Below are positions 16,565 to 27,290 of a DNA stretch of 64,000 nt, one piece after another (positions within the stretch are counted from its first letter, which is position 1; the number at the start of each line of letters is the position of its first letter). Under the pieces are notes generated by a model. The model searched no databases and was not told the DNA's origin. It saw only the letters and a list, made by a program, of their open reading frames with translations. Source of the DNA: Neoechinorhynchus agilis (lineage: Eukaryota > Acanthocephala). The stretch spans positions 7,626,001 to 7,690,000 of the forward strand of contig CM121341.1 of assembly GCA_051530055.1 (NCBI GenBank), written 5' to 3'. The position numbers and the translations under genes are program-made.

Positions 16565-19500
16565 TTAAGGTCTAGCGAGTTTCTCATCATTCTCTGAATC
16601 GAAATCTGCTTCACAGGAGTAATAAGAGTCCGTCAAAAATGCGACGAATGTATTGATGCTTTCTCCGGTAACATCCTCATTTTCCGACATGCACTCAAAA
16701 TGATCATTCAAACCGCCGTTGTCTTCAGTGCTCAGTGAACTCCGTTCAATCGCAGTGTCCAACGCTGTCCAGCATCGGACATTAACCGTTGTTCGTTCGG
16801 TTGTAGTAATCACCTGACTTTTATTGGTACTTTGACGGTCGCCTTCCGGTGCCACCAAACCTATCGCACGGCCAATCTCCTTGAATCGATGCTTAAATGC
16901 GAGGCGAGAAGCTTCCACTGCCTGAAAGACAGTTTCAATCAATCGTGGCTGCTTGTTCGATCGCTGGAGCATTTCAGGCATCGCAAGGCTTTGATGCAAC
17001 CAATTAGTGAAACGGCCATCTGAGCCCCGACCTTCAATTGGTCTATAAAGACTACGTTGTTCATTTGCTCTTTTTTGAGCGTCCATCTTGGTTGTCTTAT
17101 CAACTTTACGTTTTAAAAGTCTTAACGCATCAGGAAAACTATCCATGACTTCCTTAAAATCCGATTTGCTCAATGCAAATAATCGAGAATAGCCTCGGGA
17201 TTTGACGTCCGCAGTACGACGGCCACCCGCTGTTAAAAGACTTTTTAATTAAAAACATTAATGCGAAATATTCTTTGATGATGAAAAACAACCTGATTTC
17301 ACCAAAGACGTTTCCGGCTTTTAGGGTGACGGCGATTTCATTATCGAGAACGTAAACGTCAAGGAATCCACTTGCGATAATGAACATTTCACTGCCAACA
17401 TCCCCCTAAAAATGGCCTTTTGAATAGGAAACGCACTTAACTCGTTGTTCGAATGCTGGAAAATTCAAAGAAAAAACATAATTTTTGCAGCGAAACAGTG
17501 GTTCTTAGAACAATCTCGGCTTCTTTATTTTTGAAGACGAATTGGTTTTCTTATCGCAAAAAAATAATTTTTTTGTCTTTGTGAAATGAAACAAACCTTT
17601 TTGCAGATATAATCTCCGGGCAGAAATAATACATTTTTAAGTTTTAGTACCAAAGCATAAAGTAGCGCTCTCTCACAATTCTAAAAACAAAATGTTACCA
17701 CACATTTTAGTTGGCGACAACAAACCTTAAATAGAAGAACTTTAGACAAAGTATCGAAATGAACACTGATTGCTAGTTCCGTTTTTAGAGTCGGTGGAAG
17801 TATGCAAAGAAAATCATTCTCGTCTACTTTTCAATTTTTATTTGACTAACTCGAGTGAACGTACCGAGCGTTCTCCTTTGTTCCCAATTATAGTCAAACC
17901 ATTCGCGAATTCTTTTACGAGCACCAATATTTAGATCGAGATTCGTCGCACAGGACAAACATCGATCAACGACAAATCGATATTTTGTTTCTAAAGAACT
18001 GAGTGCTTGAAATACATCACGGACCTTTTGAAAAAAACGGCATTGTCTCCTTTAAAACTTTTTTTGAACGCCCTTACCTGTCCCATCATTACAGCAAAAA
18101 TGAACATGGCACTCACGTAACCAACAGTAAGGAAAATGTATTCGGATAATCGTGTTGGCTCGGGATTATCTCCAATACAAGTCACCACTTTGAAGCAATA
18201 AAAGAAGCAATATCCATACCTACAATTTGATTAATCGATGACATTTATCGAAATAACTTACGTAGTGCCCTGATAAATCGCTGACAGGTTTTTCCATTTA
18301 CTAAAAACAACAAGTCGATCTTCGTATCTGATTGAAATTCGATAAAAAACACAAGCATAAATGTGATTGAGCATCAACATTAACGTCAATGTCCGACTTA
18401 GTCTGTTTGGTCTTTAGCGAAAAGTGCAATGGGATTCTTACCTTATGACAATAGCGAGTTTCTGGGATATTGTGTCCCATTGTTCAAATAACAACAGGAG
18501 AGCACGAAATTTCAGGAGGCGATTGGTTCGCAAAAGAGAATAATGATCAATCCAAAAATAAAGAACATCGGATGGAACAAGAGACAAAACGTCCAGTTTA
18601 AAATGCAATGACCGAATGTACTTCCACAACATCCGTTTTGGATCTCTCTGGGCATCGTCGGATTAAGATCTTTAGGGTAACAAACTCACTTGCCATAATC
18701 CGTTTTCGAGATACTCTAATCTACTATTTACCATTATATCGATAAAGTTAATCACGTCTCCCAAATAATCAAGCGAAAACCAATAAAATCTATTTGTTGT
18801 CGTGAATAATAGGAAGCGAGCCGATTGATTTCTCATGAGAAACTTTAAAAAATCCAAATTGTTAGCGCGAATTTCTCTTTTAAACTGATTCATCTACGAA
18901 ACTCGACAGGAAATTAAGATGTTTAATACAAAAAATTGGGACTAAGCTAATTTCTAAATGACTCAAAAATATGGAGAATGAATTTTTCATGTTAAGATTG
19001 TGTACGCCGGTAAAATTGTAACATTTTGGAGAGCAACAAAAGACTAAAATTCCTCAACGGACAGAACCCAAAGGAAATAAGATGAAAAAAATTAGATTGA
19101 ATGTCTTCGTTGAACCAAGTAAAAATGCCAAGTCGAAATAAACGATTGAGCAAAGAAATTAGAAGTAATAATCGATGCGAATTGTCGAAAAATTTTTTTG
19201 AAAATTTACCATTTACAGAAAACAAAAGAGTGAGTCAAGCTGCGCAGATCACAATTCCAACACCATCGGCACGCATCCGAACCGGAAATGAGATTCTGAG
19301 CGGTATTGAGATAAAATTGTAAATGAACACCATGGTCACAATTGTCGTCCACGACAGTCGAAATGAACCTTTTAGATCCATGAATGGAAACATTTACAAA
19401 TTTGAGACAAAGTACCTGACAATTTAAGGTACAATGACCTTTGTTTCTCTGCGCTATAATATTCATCTTCGTTTCCCGAAAAAGTTGAGATGACAAGGAA

Positions 19501-20030
19501 TTCATCGTCCGAATTGCTAGAATCGTCCGTTTTGCAATGCGAAGATTCCTTTTGGATTGATGGATGAGTTGTGGTCGGTGGGCTAGAAGTTATATGATAA
19601 TTTTTCAGCACATCATCCTCATCAATGGACGATGAATAATCCATTAGAGCTTCATCGTCCGTAATTCTTGCGATTTCGTGGTAGACAAGCAAAGTCCTTT
19701 CTCTGAGCTTGTTTCGAAGTAGATGGAGCCGTGTACTTGCAGCTTCCGAGAGCAAAACCTTTGGTTCCTCCTTTGTCGAACGACTAAAAACTCGTCCAGT
19801 GCTTTGATTAGAGAAAACTTTTTAAGATAATTGTACCTTTCTTTAAGTGTGCCCATTGCAGTTTTGTATTCGGATGAACTATCATCGATCACTGATTGCT
19901 GACTGCCTTCATTTTTATCGATTATGATCGCAGGAGGAACATTTTCCTCAGAAATCGAAGCGAGTGGACAGCTGATGTCTGCATGTGCACTCCAGAAATA
20001 TTCGTTGGACGTGGAATAATCTGGTTCCAT
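16565..20030 (-). CDS. cyclic-nucleotide-gated cation channel subunit (TAX-2/CNGB-like)
   Basis: Tetrameric cGMP/cAMP-gated channel subunit of sensory-neuron membranes. Exons read on the minus strand: 20030-19837, 19783-19416, one from 19368 (end unresolved), one ending 18690, then 18647-18443, 18411-18262, 18219-18078, 18024-17865, 17826-17726, 17680-17597, 17405-17293, 17240-16565. All later junctions keep frame and match family homology. Acidic Ser-rich N-tail; S1 (IVTMVFIYNFISIPLR); S2 (FSLDYLGDVINFIDIMV); S3-S4 (KLDVLSLVPSDVLYFW, NRLLKFRALL); S5; pore VVTCIGDNPEP; S6 with MGQVRDV; C-linker; cNMP-binding domain with GDVGSEMFII, LKAGNVFGEIS and the phosphate-binding GGRRTADV. The pore has Asp where alpha subunits have Glu and beta subunits Gly. 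MEPDY is taken as the start; no acceptor lies just before it. The S1-S2 junction (about 19250-18830) was not solved. Confidence 0.88.
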
Positions 20031-20275
20031 ACGTTTTTTAATAACAAAAATGGGTACTTTTTTAAACTGGAGCCGTTAAGAAACGACTTCTACTTCGTGA
20101 TCTATCAGTTTTTCGCTCACGCATTCATTTAAGATTCGAGCTCGTTTATTAGTGTTTGGTTGCCGAGGTGCTGTCGTTAATGTCATTCCTTTAAAAGGCA
20201 TTTAATAAACCTTTTCGATTAAATGCGTTTGAAGTCATTATGCCATTCAGTGTACGAGTTTTCTTGAGATTCCAC
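20031..20275. promoter_or_regulatory. CNG channel 5' flank
   Basis: About 245 bp between the CNG start codon and the 153-bp array; presumably holds the channel promoter. No specific motif was recognised. Confidence 0.25.
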
Positions 20276-21830
20276 AATATCAAGATTAAATGTTCCTCGG
20301 ATTTCATAAGTACAATTTATTTAGTTTGATCATTTAAACATATTTGCATTGTGGTTAGGAAATCTCACTCAGGCAACCTAAAAAAGGTTTCTATTGTTTT
20401 TAGTGGCCCGGGCATCCGGGGAGATCGCTATATCAAGATTAAATGTTCCTCGGATTTCATAAGTACAATTTATTTAGTTTGATCATTTAAACATATTTGC
20501 ATTGTGGTTAGGAAATCTCACTCAGGCAACCTAAAAAAGGTTTCTATTGTTTTTAGTGGCCCGGGCATCCGGGGAGATCGCTATTCCCGAGGTTCGGACG
20601 AGCTTAAGAAATGCTCTAAACGATTTAATCATCACGAAAAGAATCCATCAGGGTGAAAGGGTTAAAAGCCTCACTCAAGCCACCTAAAAAAGGTTTCTAT
20701 TGTTTTTAGTGGCCCGGGCATCCGGGGAGATCGCTATTCCCGAGGTTCGGACGAGCTTAAAAAATGCTCTAAACGATTTACCCACCAAGAGAAAAGAATC
20801 CATCAGGGTGAAAGAGTTAAAAGCCTCACTCAGGCCACCTAAAAAAGGTTTCTATTGTTTTTTATGGCTCGGGTATCCGGATAGATCGCTATTCCCGAGG
20901 TTCGGACGAGCTTAAAAAATGCTCTAAACGATTTAATCATCAAGAACAAATAATTTGGGGTGATAGAGTTAAAAGCATCGTTCGAATCACCTAAAAAAGG
21001 TTTGTATTGTTTTGTATGGCTCGGGTATCCGGGGAGATCGCTATTCCCGAGGTTCGGACGAGCTTAAGAAATGCTCTAAACGATTTAATCATCACGAAAA
21101 GAATCCATCAGGGTGAAAGGGTTAAAAGCCTCACTCAAGCCACCTAAAAAAGGTTTCTATTGTTTTTATGGCTCGGGTATCCGGGGAGATCGCTATTCCC
21201 GAGGTTCGGACGAGCTTAAGAAATGCTCTAAACGATTTACCCACCAAGAGAAAAGAATCCATCAGGGTGAAAGAGTTAAAAGCCTCACTCAGGCCACCTA
21301 AAAAAGGTTTCTATTGTTTTTATGGCTCGGGTATCCGGAAGATCGCTATTCCCGAGGTTCGGACGAGCTTAAAAAATGCTCTAAACGATTTAATCATCAA
21401 GAACAAATAATTTGGGGTGATAGAGTTAAAAGCATCGTTCGAATCACCTAAAAAAGGTTTCTATTGTTTTGTATGGCTCGGGTATCCGGGAGATCGCTAT
21501 TCCCGAGGTTCGGACGAGCTTAAGAAATGCTCTAAACGATTTACCCACCAAGAGAAAAGAATCCATCAGGGTAAAAGAGTTAAATGCCTCACTCAGGCAA
21601 CCTAAAAAAGGTTTCTATTGTTTTGTATGGATCGGGTATCCGGATAGATCGCTATTCCCGAGGTTCGGACGAGCTTAAGAAATGCTCTAAACGATTTAAT
21701 CATCAAGAACAAATCCTTTGGGGTGATAGAGTTGAAAGCCTCGTTCGAGCCATCTAAAAAAGGTTTCTATTGGTTTGTATGGCTCGAGTATCCGGGGAGA
21801 TCGATATTCCCGAGGTTCGGACGAGCGGAC
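20276..21830. repeat. minisatellite, ~153-bp unit, ~9-10 copies
   Basis: The landmark CTATTCCCGAGGTTCGGACG recurs at about 20581, 20733, 20888, 21041, 21192, 21345, 21497, 21651 and 21804 (spacing 151-155). The left end (20276-20580) is two copies of a longer variant carrying an extra TTAAATGTTCCTCGGATTTC block. Open frames of 60-80 codons inside it arise because the period is near 51 codons, but units vary in length and none starts or ends like a gene. It lies directly upstream of the CNG channel. Confidence 0.95.
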
Positions 21831-22447
21831 CCTCCGAACCGAACGCTTAAAACATATTTTATTGAGATATTTCAAACAAGGAAGCTTCACAGATTAATTG
21901 AAAATGAATGATGATGCAAGGCTTCCTCTTTTGAAACATTTTTATATGTTTTATCCGTTCGGGAGATTATGATCAACACACAACTTCCAAAGAAACTAAC
22001 AATCGAGAGAAAATCCATCGGAATGATAGAATTAAAAAGATGTGACGGATAAGAAGTATTTTATTGAAATATTTCAAAAGAAGAAGTCTTGAGGAGAGAA
22101 GCGATTGAGAGAGCGTTGAGCCAAGAACCCGATTCTCTTGTATAGATAAAAAGATTTTGGTTCTTTTGTACAGAATTTCTCAGGTATCCTCCCGAGGTTT
22201 AGGATTCTTAAAATTCAATAAAATACATTTTATCGTGGCGTTGGGGATTATAATGACAAAAAATTCAGACTTAAGAACCCCGAAGGATTTTCTCTCAATG
22301 ATTTAAGCATCCTATCGGGTTTTAATTCGATTCAAGCGTTTGGATTAAGACTAGGAATCGATCTTCAACTAGAAAGCCACTTAATGAACTATTGATAAAA
22401 AGCTTTGCACTAGACGTACAGAAAAAAATCTCTATAATAAGCGCTCA
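21831..22447. other. intergenic, degenerate dispersed repeats
   Basis: AT-rich DNA with broken copies of the family sharing GAGAAAATCC and AAGGATTTTCTCTC blocks. At 22293-22324 the segment CCCGAAGGAT ... ATCCTATCGGG folds into a hairpin like that at 31245-31310. No gene. Confidence 0.4.
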
Positions 22448-23524
22448 TTACCCGTTCAAAATCTCAGCTTCAACAAAACCTTCTTCTTCACATCGATTGG
22501 CGACTTCAATTTCAGCTGATTGGTCGTAAGTGATTTTCTGTGCGATTCCAATTGATTTTATACCATCAAAAGCAAAGAAATTATTGATAGGTTGCTGTGT
22601 GAGTGTAGCAACTTTGAGTATTTCTTGAGTAGCAATACCTCCAAGAATGCTTCCGATCACACAATCGATCATTAGACCCCGATCGGAAGTGACGTAAGAA
22701 ACTCCATATATTCGAGAAGCTTCATGGCACAGTTTTTGACGGAAAATCGTATGTTGTTCGTTTTTGGAATGCCACGAAAATCCACAAAGACTACATTTGT
22801 CCAACTCATTGATTAAATACAAGAACCAAGGAAATAAAGGAGAGAGTCCTTCAATCGGTCTCTTTGGATTTGGATAGTATTGTTCATTAATACTAGCGAG
22901 TGAATCAAATTTGATTTTGGCACTAGTGAAATTGTTTGGATTGAAATTAGCGGACACTCTGTGGTTGATATTGCTCTTCAATTCAATAATAGGGTTTTCT
23001 CGAGAAAACTCATAGCAATCTCCAAGATCTTGAAAAAGTAAACCGGCGTATCCGCAAGTGAAACAAATCACAAGAGGAACTTTAAACTCACGACATAGTT
23101 TGTTCAATTGAAACAAATCGGATTTTCCGTTTAAAAGAGACGTACAACAAACGACATTGCTTTCTTTGACGAGATTATCGAGGTTTTCGAACTTAGTTTC
23201 ATGTCGAACTTCAACTAAAGGGTTCAAAGTTCTTAGATAGGAAGCCAATGCAATCGATGAGTTCGATTTCTCGTGTTTCTTACAAAAACAGAAAATCCTT
23301 TGAATATCTTGTTCATTTATTAATGTATCGTCCAAAAGTGTAAGAGTCTTAATTCCAGCCAATACGAGATTCTTAGATATCTCAACCGATAATGCGTTCA
23401 CGCCAATAATCAATACGTTTGTTGACTTTATCCGCTTTTGAGCATCAAAACCCCATATCCGAATCTGTCGATCGTACAATTGAGCTTCTTCTTTACTCAG
23501 AAGCATCGAAGCGTATCGAATCAT
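22448..23524 (-). CDS. SAE1/AOS1: SUMO-activating enzyme subunit 1 (AOS1)
   Basis: 358 aa, close to the usual ~340-350. With UBA2 it forms the heterodimeric SUMO E1, adenylating the SUMO C-terminus. It opens LLSKEEAQLYDRQIRIWGFDAQ, the diagnostic E1-like start (YDRQIRlWG), followed by the Rossmann strand VLIIG....S.EISKNLVLAG and TLLDD. The C-terminal part has the DCVIGSILGGIATQEILKV helix and a final FFAFDG, as in AOS1. As expected for this subunit, no catalytic cysteine motif is seen. The second glycine region of the nucleotide loop (VNALSVE) is less glycine-rich than usual. ATG at 23524 is chosen; a GTG two codons upstream is only an open-frame extension. Single exon, divergent from eIF3f across a repeat-rich 1.9-kb spacer. 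Confidence 0.93.
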   Translation of the reverse strand: MIRYASMLLSKEEAQLYDRQIRIWGFDAQKRIKSTNVLIIGVNALSVEISKNLVLAGIKTLTLLDDTLINEQDIQRIFCFCKKHEKSNSSIALASYLRTLNPLVEVRHETKFENLDNLVKESNVVCCTSLLNGKSDLFQLNKLCREFKVPLVICFTCGYAGLLFQDLGDCYEFSRENPIIELKSNINHRVSANFNPNNFTSAKIKFDSLASINEQYYPNPKRPIEGLSPLFPWFLYLINELDKCSLCGFSWHSKNEQHTIFRQKLCHEASRIYGVSYVTSDRGLMIDCVIGSILGGIATQEILKVATLTQQPINNFFAFDGIKSIGIAQKITYDQSAEIEVANRCEEEGFVEAEILNG

Positions 23525-23639
23525 CCACACAAATCCTTTTCTTCAAAGAATCATTAGGATTCTTCCAGATATAAGAAGAAAAATATTCAATAGAGGACAA
23601 TTTTAGGGTAAACAATGAAGCTCGTGAATAGTTTAACAT

Positions 23640-23958
23640 TATTTACGAATTCTCAATGGCGAATTGTTACACACTCGAACTTTATTATTGAACTCTTCAT
23701 TGCGAATTTTCAAGGCCTTAGAGCCTCCTTCTCAAGCATTGTTTTCGGAGGAAAAAACTTGTAAACAATGCTTTGAAAATTCGCAATGAAACGTCGTAAA
23801 CACTTGCAAACAAAGTCCCCCCCCGAAGAAGCCGTTAAACGGTGAAAGCTTAGGTAAAAAAACAATAAATCGGTCCTCGTTGTTTGTCAAGGGAAAACTG
23901 AATATAATAATAAAACTCGAGTGTGTTACAGTTCGCCATTGAGAATTATTTACGAAAT
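23640..23958. mobile_element. MITE-like element with ~45-bp inverted ends and 7-8 bp direct repeats
   Basis: The left end AATTCTCAATGGCGAATTGT... (from 23648) is the reverse complement, with few mismatches, of the right end ...CAGTTCGCCATTGAGAATT (to about 23951). Both are flanked by TATTTACG, consistent with a 7-8 bp target-site duplication (hAT-like). Inside is a nested inverted repeat: a block near 23693-23745 ending GCATTGTTTT pairs with AAACAATGCTTTGAAAATTC near 23765. The interior also carries the hammerhead-like motif at 23823-23849. No coding capacity. It lies in the AOS1 promoter region. Confidence 0.7.
23823..23849 (+). ncRNA. hammerhead-core-like motif, copy 1
   Basis: CCGAAGA, then a GCCGT/ACGG(T) hairpin, then GAAAGC: the order and spacing of a hammerhead core (CUGANGA - stem II - GAAA) with one departure. 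Related to the motifs at 31277-31310 and 41204-41230. Probably a relic from a retroelement end; activity not implied. Confidence 0.3.
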
Positions 23959-24229
23959 AAACATTTCGGAAGTTTAAACCAACTTTTGTTTTTGTCTTGA
24001 ATTTTGTTTTGCTATCCCGTCCCGGATTTAAGTTCATTAAATCAGCAATAAATCATCGGGGAACTTAAATCTGAAGCGCGAACGGCAAAACAATAGTATC
24101 TTTTCCACCGTCAAAATTCAACTTTTGTTTTGAATTTTGTTTTGCCATCCCTTCAAAAATAATAATCCAAGAAACTTTCTTTTTGTCGTGAATTTTAGTG
24201 ACTTTATCCATGCAAAATTAAAACGCTAT

Positions 24230-25260
24230 TTAAAAGACTTTTGTCTCTTTTGAACCTTTTAAGTTTTTATATATTTTTCGTCGTTCAATAAAATTATTTT
24301 ACTCTGTCCGCCAAACAAAAGAATCCGATAATCGTGTGAGATTTCCCTTTTGAACCCCAAATTTTTTTATATATTTTTCGTCGTTCAATAAATTTTTTAC
24401 TCTGTCGGCCAAACAAAAGAATGCGATAATCGTGTGAGATTTCCCTTTTGAACCCCAAATTTTTTTATATATTTTTCGTCGTTCAATAAAATTTTTTTAC
24501 TCTGTCCGCCAAACAAAAGAATCCGATAATCGTGTGAGATTTCCATTTTGAACCCCAAATTTTTTTGCATATTTTTCGTCGTTCAATAAAATTATTTTAC
24601 TCTGTCGGCCAAACAAAAGAATGCGATAATCGTGTGAGATTTCCCTTTTGAACCCCAAATTTTTTTATATATTTTTCGTCGTTCAATAAAATTATTTTAC
24701 TCTGTCCGCCAAACAAAAGAATGCGATAATCGTGTGAGATTTCCTTTTTGAACGCCAATAATTTTTTTGCATATTTTTCGTCGTTCAATAAAATTATTTT
24801 ACTCTGTCGGTCAAACAAAAGAATCCGATAATCGTGTGAGATTTCCCTTTTGAACCCCAAATTTTTTTATATATTTTTCGTCGTTCAATAAATTTTTTTT
24901 ACTCTGTCCGCCAAACAAAAGAATCCGATAATCGTGTGAGATTTCCATTTTGAACCCCAAATTTTTTTATATATTTTTCGTCGTTCAATAAAATTATTTT
25001 ACTCTGTCCGCCAAACAAAAGAATGCGATAATCGTGTGAGATTTCCTTTTTGAACGCCAATAATTTTTTTGCATATTTTTCGTCGTTCAATAAAATTATT
25101 TTACTCTGTCGGTCAAACAAAAGAATGCGATAATCGTGTGAGATTTCCCTTTTGAACCCCAATAATTTTTTTGCATATTTTTCTTCGTTCAATAAAATTT
25201 TTTACTCTGTCGGCCAAACAAAAGAATGCGATAATCACGACGTGAGTTTTTCATTTTGAA
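24230..25260. repeat. minisatellite, ~100-bp unit, 10 copies
   Basis: CTCTGTCNGCCAAACAAAAG recurs at about 24302, 24400, 24500, 24600, 24700, 24802, 24902, 25002, 25104 and 25205. Units share GATAATCGTGTGAGATTTCC and TTTTTCGTCGTTCAATAAA. It lies between the divergent AOS1 and eIF3f genes and ends about 170 bp before the eIF3f ATG. Minus-strand frames through it are not genes. Confidence 0.95.
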
Positions 25261-25435
25261 CCAGTTTTACATATTTTTGTTGAATTCAGTTTTAACCTCC
25301 GTGTCCATTGTGTTGGTTTCGTGATATCCCGCAAAAAAGCGCCCGTTGAATTTCAAATCCGTCTTTTGGTTCAGACTTCATAAAAACTGAGCATTCATTA
25401 AAATTCTTTGGCGAGAGCGGATTTTAGAGTCGACT

Positions 25436-26483
25436 ATGATTGAATCGGTCCACATTCGTCCATCGTCAATCATGGAGATCGTTCAGCTTTACGATCGCCG
25501 AGACGCCAATGTGGAATATATCATCGGAACGCTTTATGGTACTTTTCGACATGGTTAATCTTCTCCATGAACGAATTTAGGAAAGTACACACAAGGAAGG
25601 ATACTTGTAGTCGATGCGTTCGTAGTCCCTTATCGTATCCACAATAACGGATCCATTCGAATAAACGGCGAGTGGGCACGCCACCACGGTACTCAATATC
25701 AACAAGCTCAACCAAGATATTCGATCGTTGGATGGTTTTCGACGAAAACGAGCTTCGATCATACCGATAAATCAATTCATGAGTTCTATAGTGGACTTTT
25801 AAAGAATCCAATGGTAGCGGTAAAGATTGATTTTAGTCTAAGAAACAGTCACATTGAGATTTTACCGTACAAGGGGTAATTACGTCTTTGAATTGTGAAA
25901 TATGTGATCTCTCGAATGCAGGATCGATTATGGTATTCCATTGAGTTTAAAGAACAAAGAAGTTCAAGATATATCAGCCGGAATGGCATTCGTTCCCCTT
26001 GCTCCCATTGAATACACAATGCCTGATGAAGAAAAGCATTTTAGTAAGCATTTTCGATTTGATGAAATGTTTCGTCGTTTGTGATTTAGTAAGTGTGTTG
26101 GCGAAATCGAGCTCAGTATCGGAACCTATTCTAATTGAAGATAACTATAAATATATAAATCGCACTTTGAAACAGACAGACAATCACATTAGCGCCATAG
26201 CTACTTATTTGGAAAATGTGAAGGTTGTTAAAATCACAAAAACGTATTCAAATGATGTTGTGTTTAGAAAGGAAAAATGAAACACGATCCGGACATCGGT
26301 AGAATGATCCATGAGCTCGCTGCTTCAATTCCCAAATACAGTGAAGACGAACTTAATGTTATTATGGAAGACGAAAAAGCTGATCTCATGCTAGGAAGCT
26401 ATATAACTCAATTGCTACAAATCTATCTACCGATGCATGATGAACTTCTGAACGCTAGCATTAGACATGCTTCTAAGGATTAA
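25436..26483 (+). CDS. EIF3F: eukaryotic translation initiation factor 3 subunit F
   Basis: 289 aa from five exons: 25436-25538, 25581-25875, 25922-26043, 26090-26223, 26268-26483; introns of 42, 46, 46 and 44 bp, all GT-AG and frame-keeping. MPN domain at residues ~4-130: 'VHIRPSSIMEIVQLYDRR', 'YIIGTLYGKYTQGRILV', 'IVGWFSTKTSFDHTDKSIHEFY'. The JAMM metal-binding His residues are not in their catalytic arrangement, as is normal for eIF3f. The C-terminal half (NRTLKQ..., IGRMIHELAASIPKY, LMLGSYITQLLQIY) fits the helical region that packs against eIF3h/eIF3m in the 43S complex. GATTTTAG ends eight bases before the ATG, a good spliced-leader acceptor. Confidence 0.93.
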
Positions 26484-27290
26484 ATCTACGTTTCGTTTTT
26501 AAAGTGGAAAGTGTTCTAAAAACAACTGCTCAACAAAATGCCCACAGTTCTCGACTTGTCGAAAACGAAGCAATGCTGCTAGCGTGATAGTGAAAGCCGA
26601 GGAAGGAGAGAAGCTTGCTCCAAAAACCAAAATTGGTTTGCTAACGGGCCAGCGATCTCAAAGAGCATGAAGCTATTCTCTTTTTTTTAACCCGAAACAG
26701 CCTATACATCTCCTCTTTTTTAGACTGATTTACAATCGCGTTTTTTAGGATCATGAAGCAAAAGTCAGAAATATAGGTGTCCAAAATGAAAACATTTCTT
26801 TTAAAAAGGATAACATACGTTTGAGAAATCAGTCGACAATCTATAATCTGATCATGCCTTTTATTTCAATCATTTGGCGACCTTAGTAAAAAGCTGAAGG
26901 AAAAAATTGAGGTCACATATTCAGCACACGCATTGAATATATCCATTTCCGATACAGAATGGAGTCAAGTGAAGCTATCGATTCGGCTGAAAGGCATTCT
27001 AAGTGTTGCCGAACTCTCCATTCCAGCATTGTTCGCTTCATTGGAAAGTGATACGGAACGAGATACCAGGCCAGCAAGTTTCGTCACGATTCGATTGGAG
27101 AAAATGGCGGAACACAACCTTTCTCCCAAAGGCCAACTCTTCGAGGTTTCCCGATCACGGCTAATAGCGAGCTCGTCGAAGGAGTCCAGAGCTTGGATGA
27201 ACGCTGTTCATGCCGATGTGGCTCCAATTGCCTTGTGTGCAAACGGTCGAGATGACTTTGAATACCGTTTTCTATTCTGCTTAGATTGCA
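26484..27290 (+). mobile_element. transposon-ORF remnant between eIF3f and array
   Basis: A frame at 26933-27295 ends SRLIASSSKESRAWMNAVHADVAPI, resembling the 'TRESGACLEAVP' part of the element at 57.3-58.1 kb and of a widespread uncharacterised mobile-element protein. Upstream, 26566-26615 (GCAATGCTGCTAGCGTGATA...) recurs at 58667-58716 with about three differences, so another dispersed repeat is present. Both are fragments. The 155-bp array begins inside the end of this remnant. Confidence 0.4.

Noticed and set aside
24230-25260. CRISPR-like regular spacing
   Set aside because: Whole units repeat with no unique spacers, and the setting is eukaryotic; these are minisatellites.
26277-26483. 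Separate 68-aa gene
   Set aside because: It is the last exon of eIF3f, joined in frame by a 44-bp intron.
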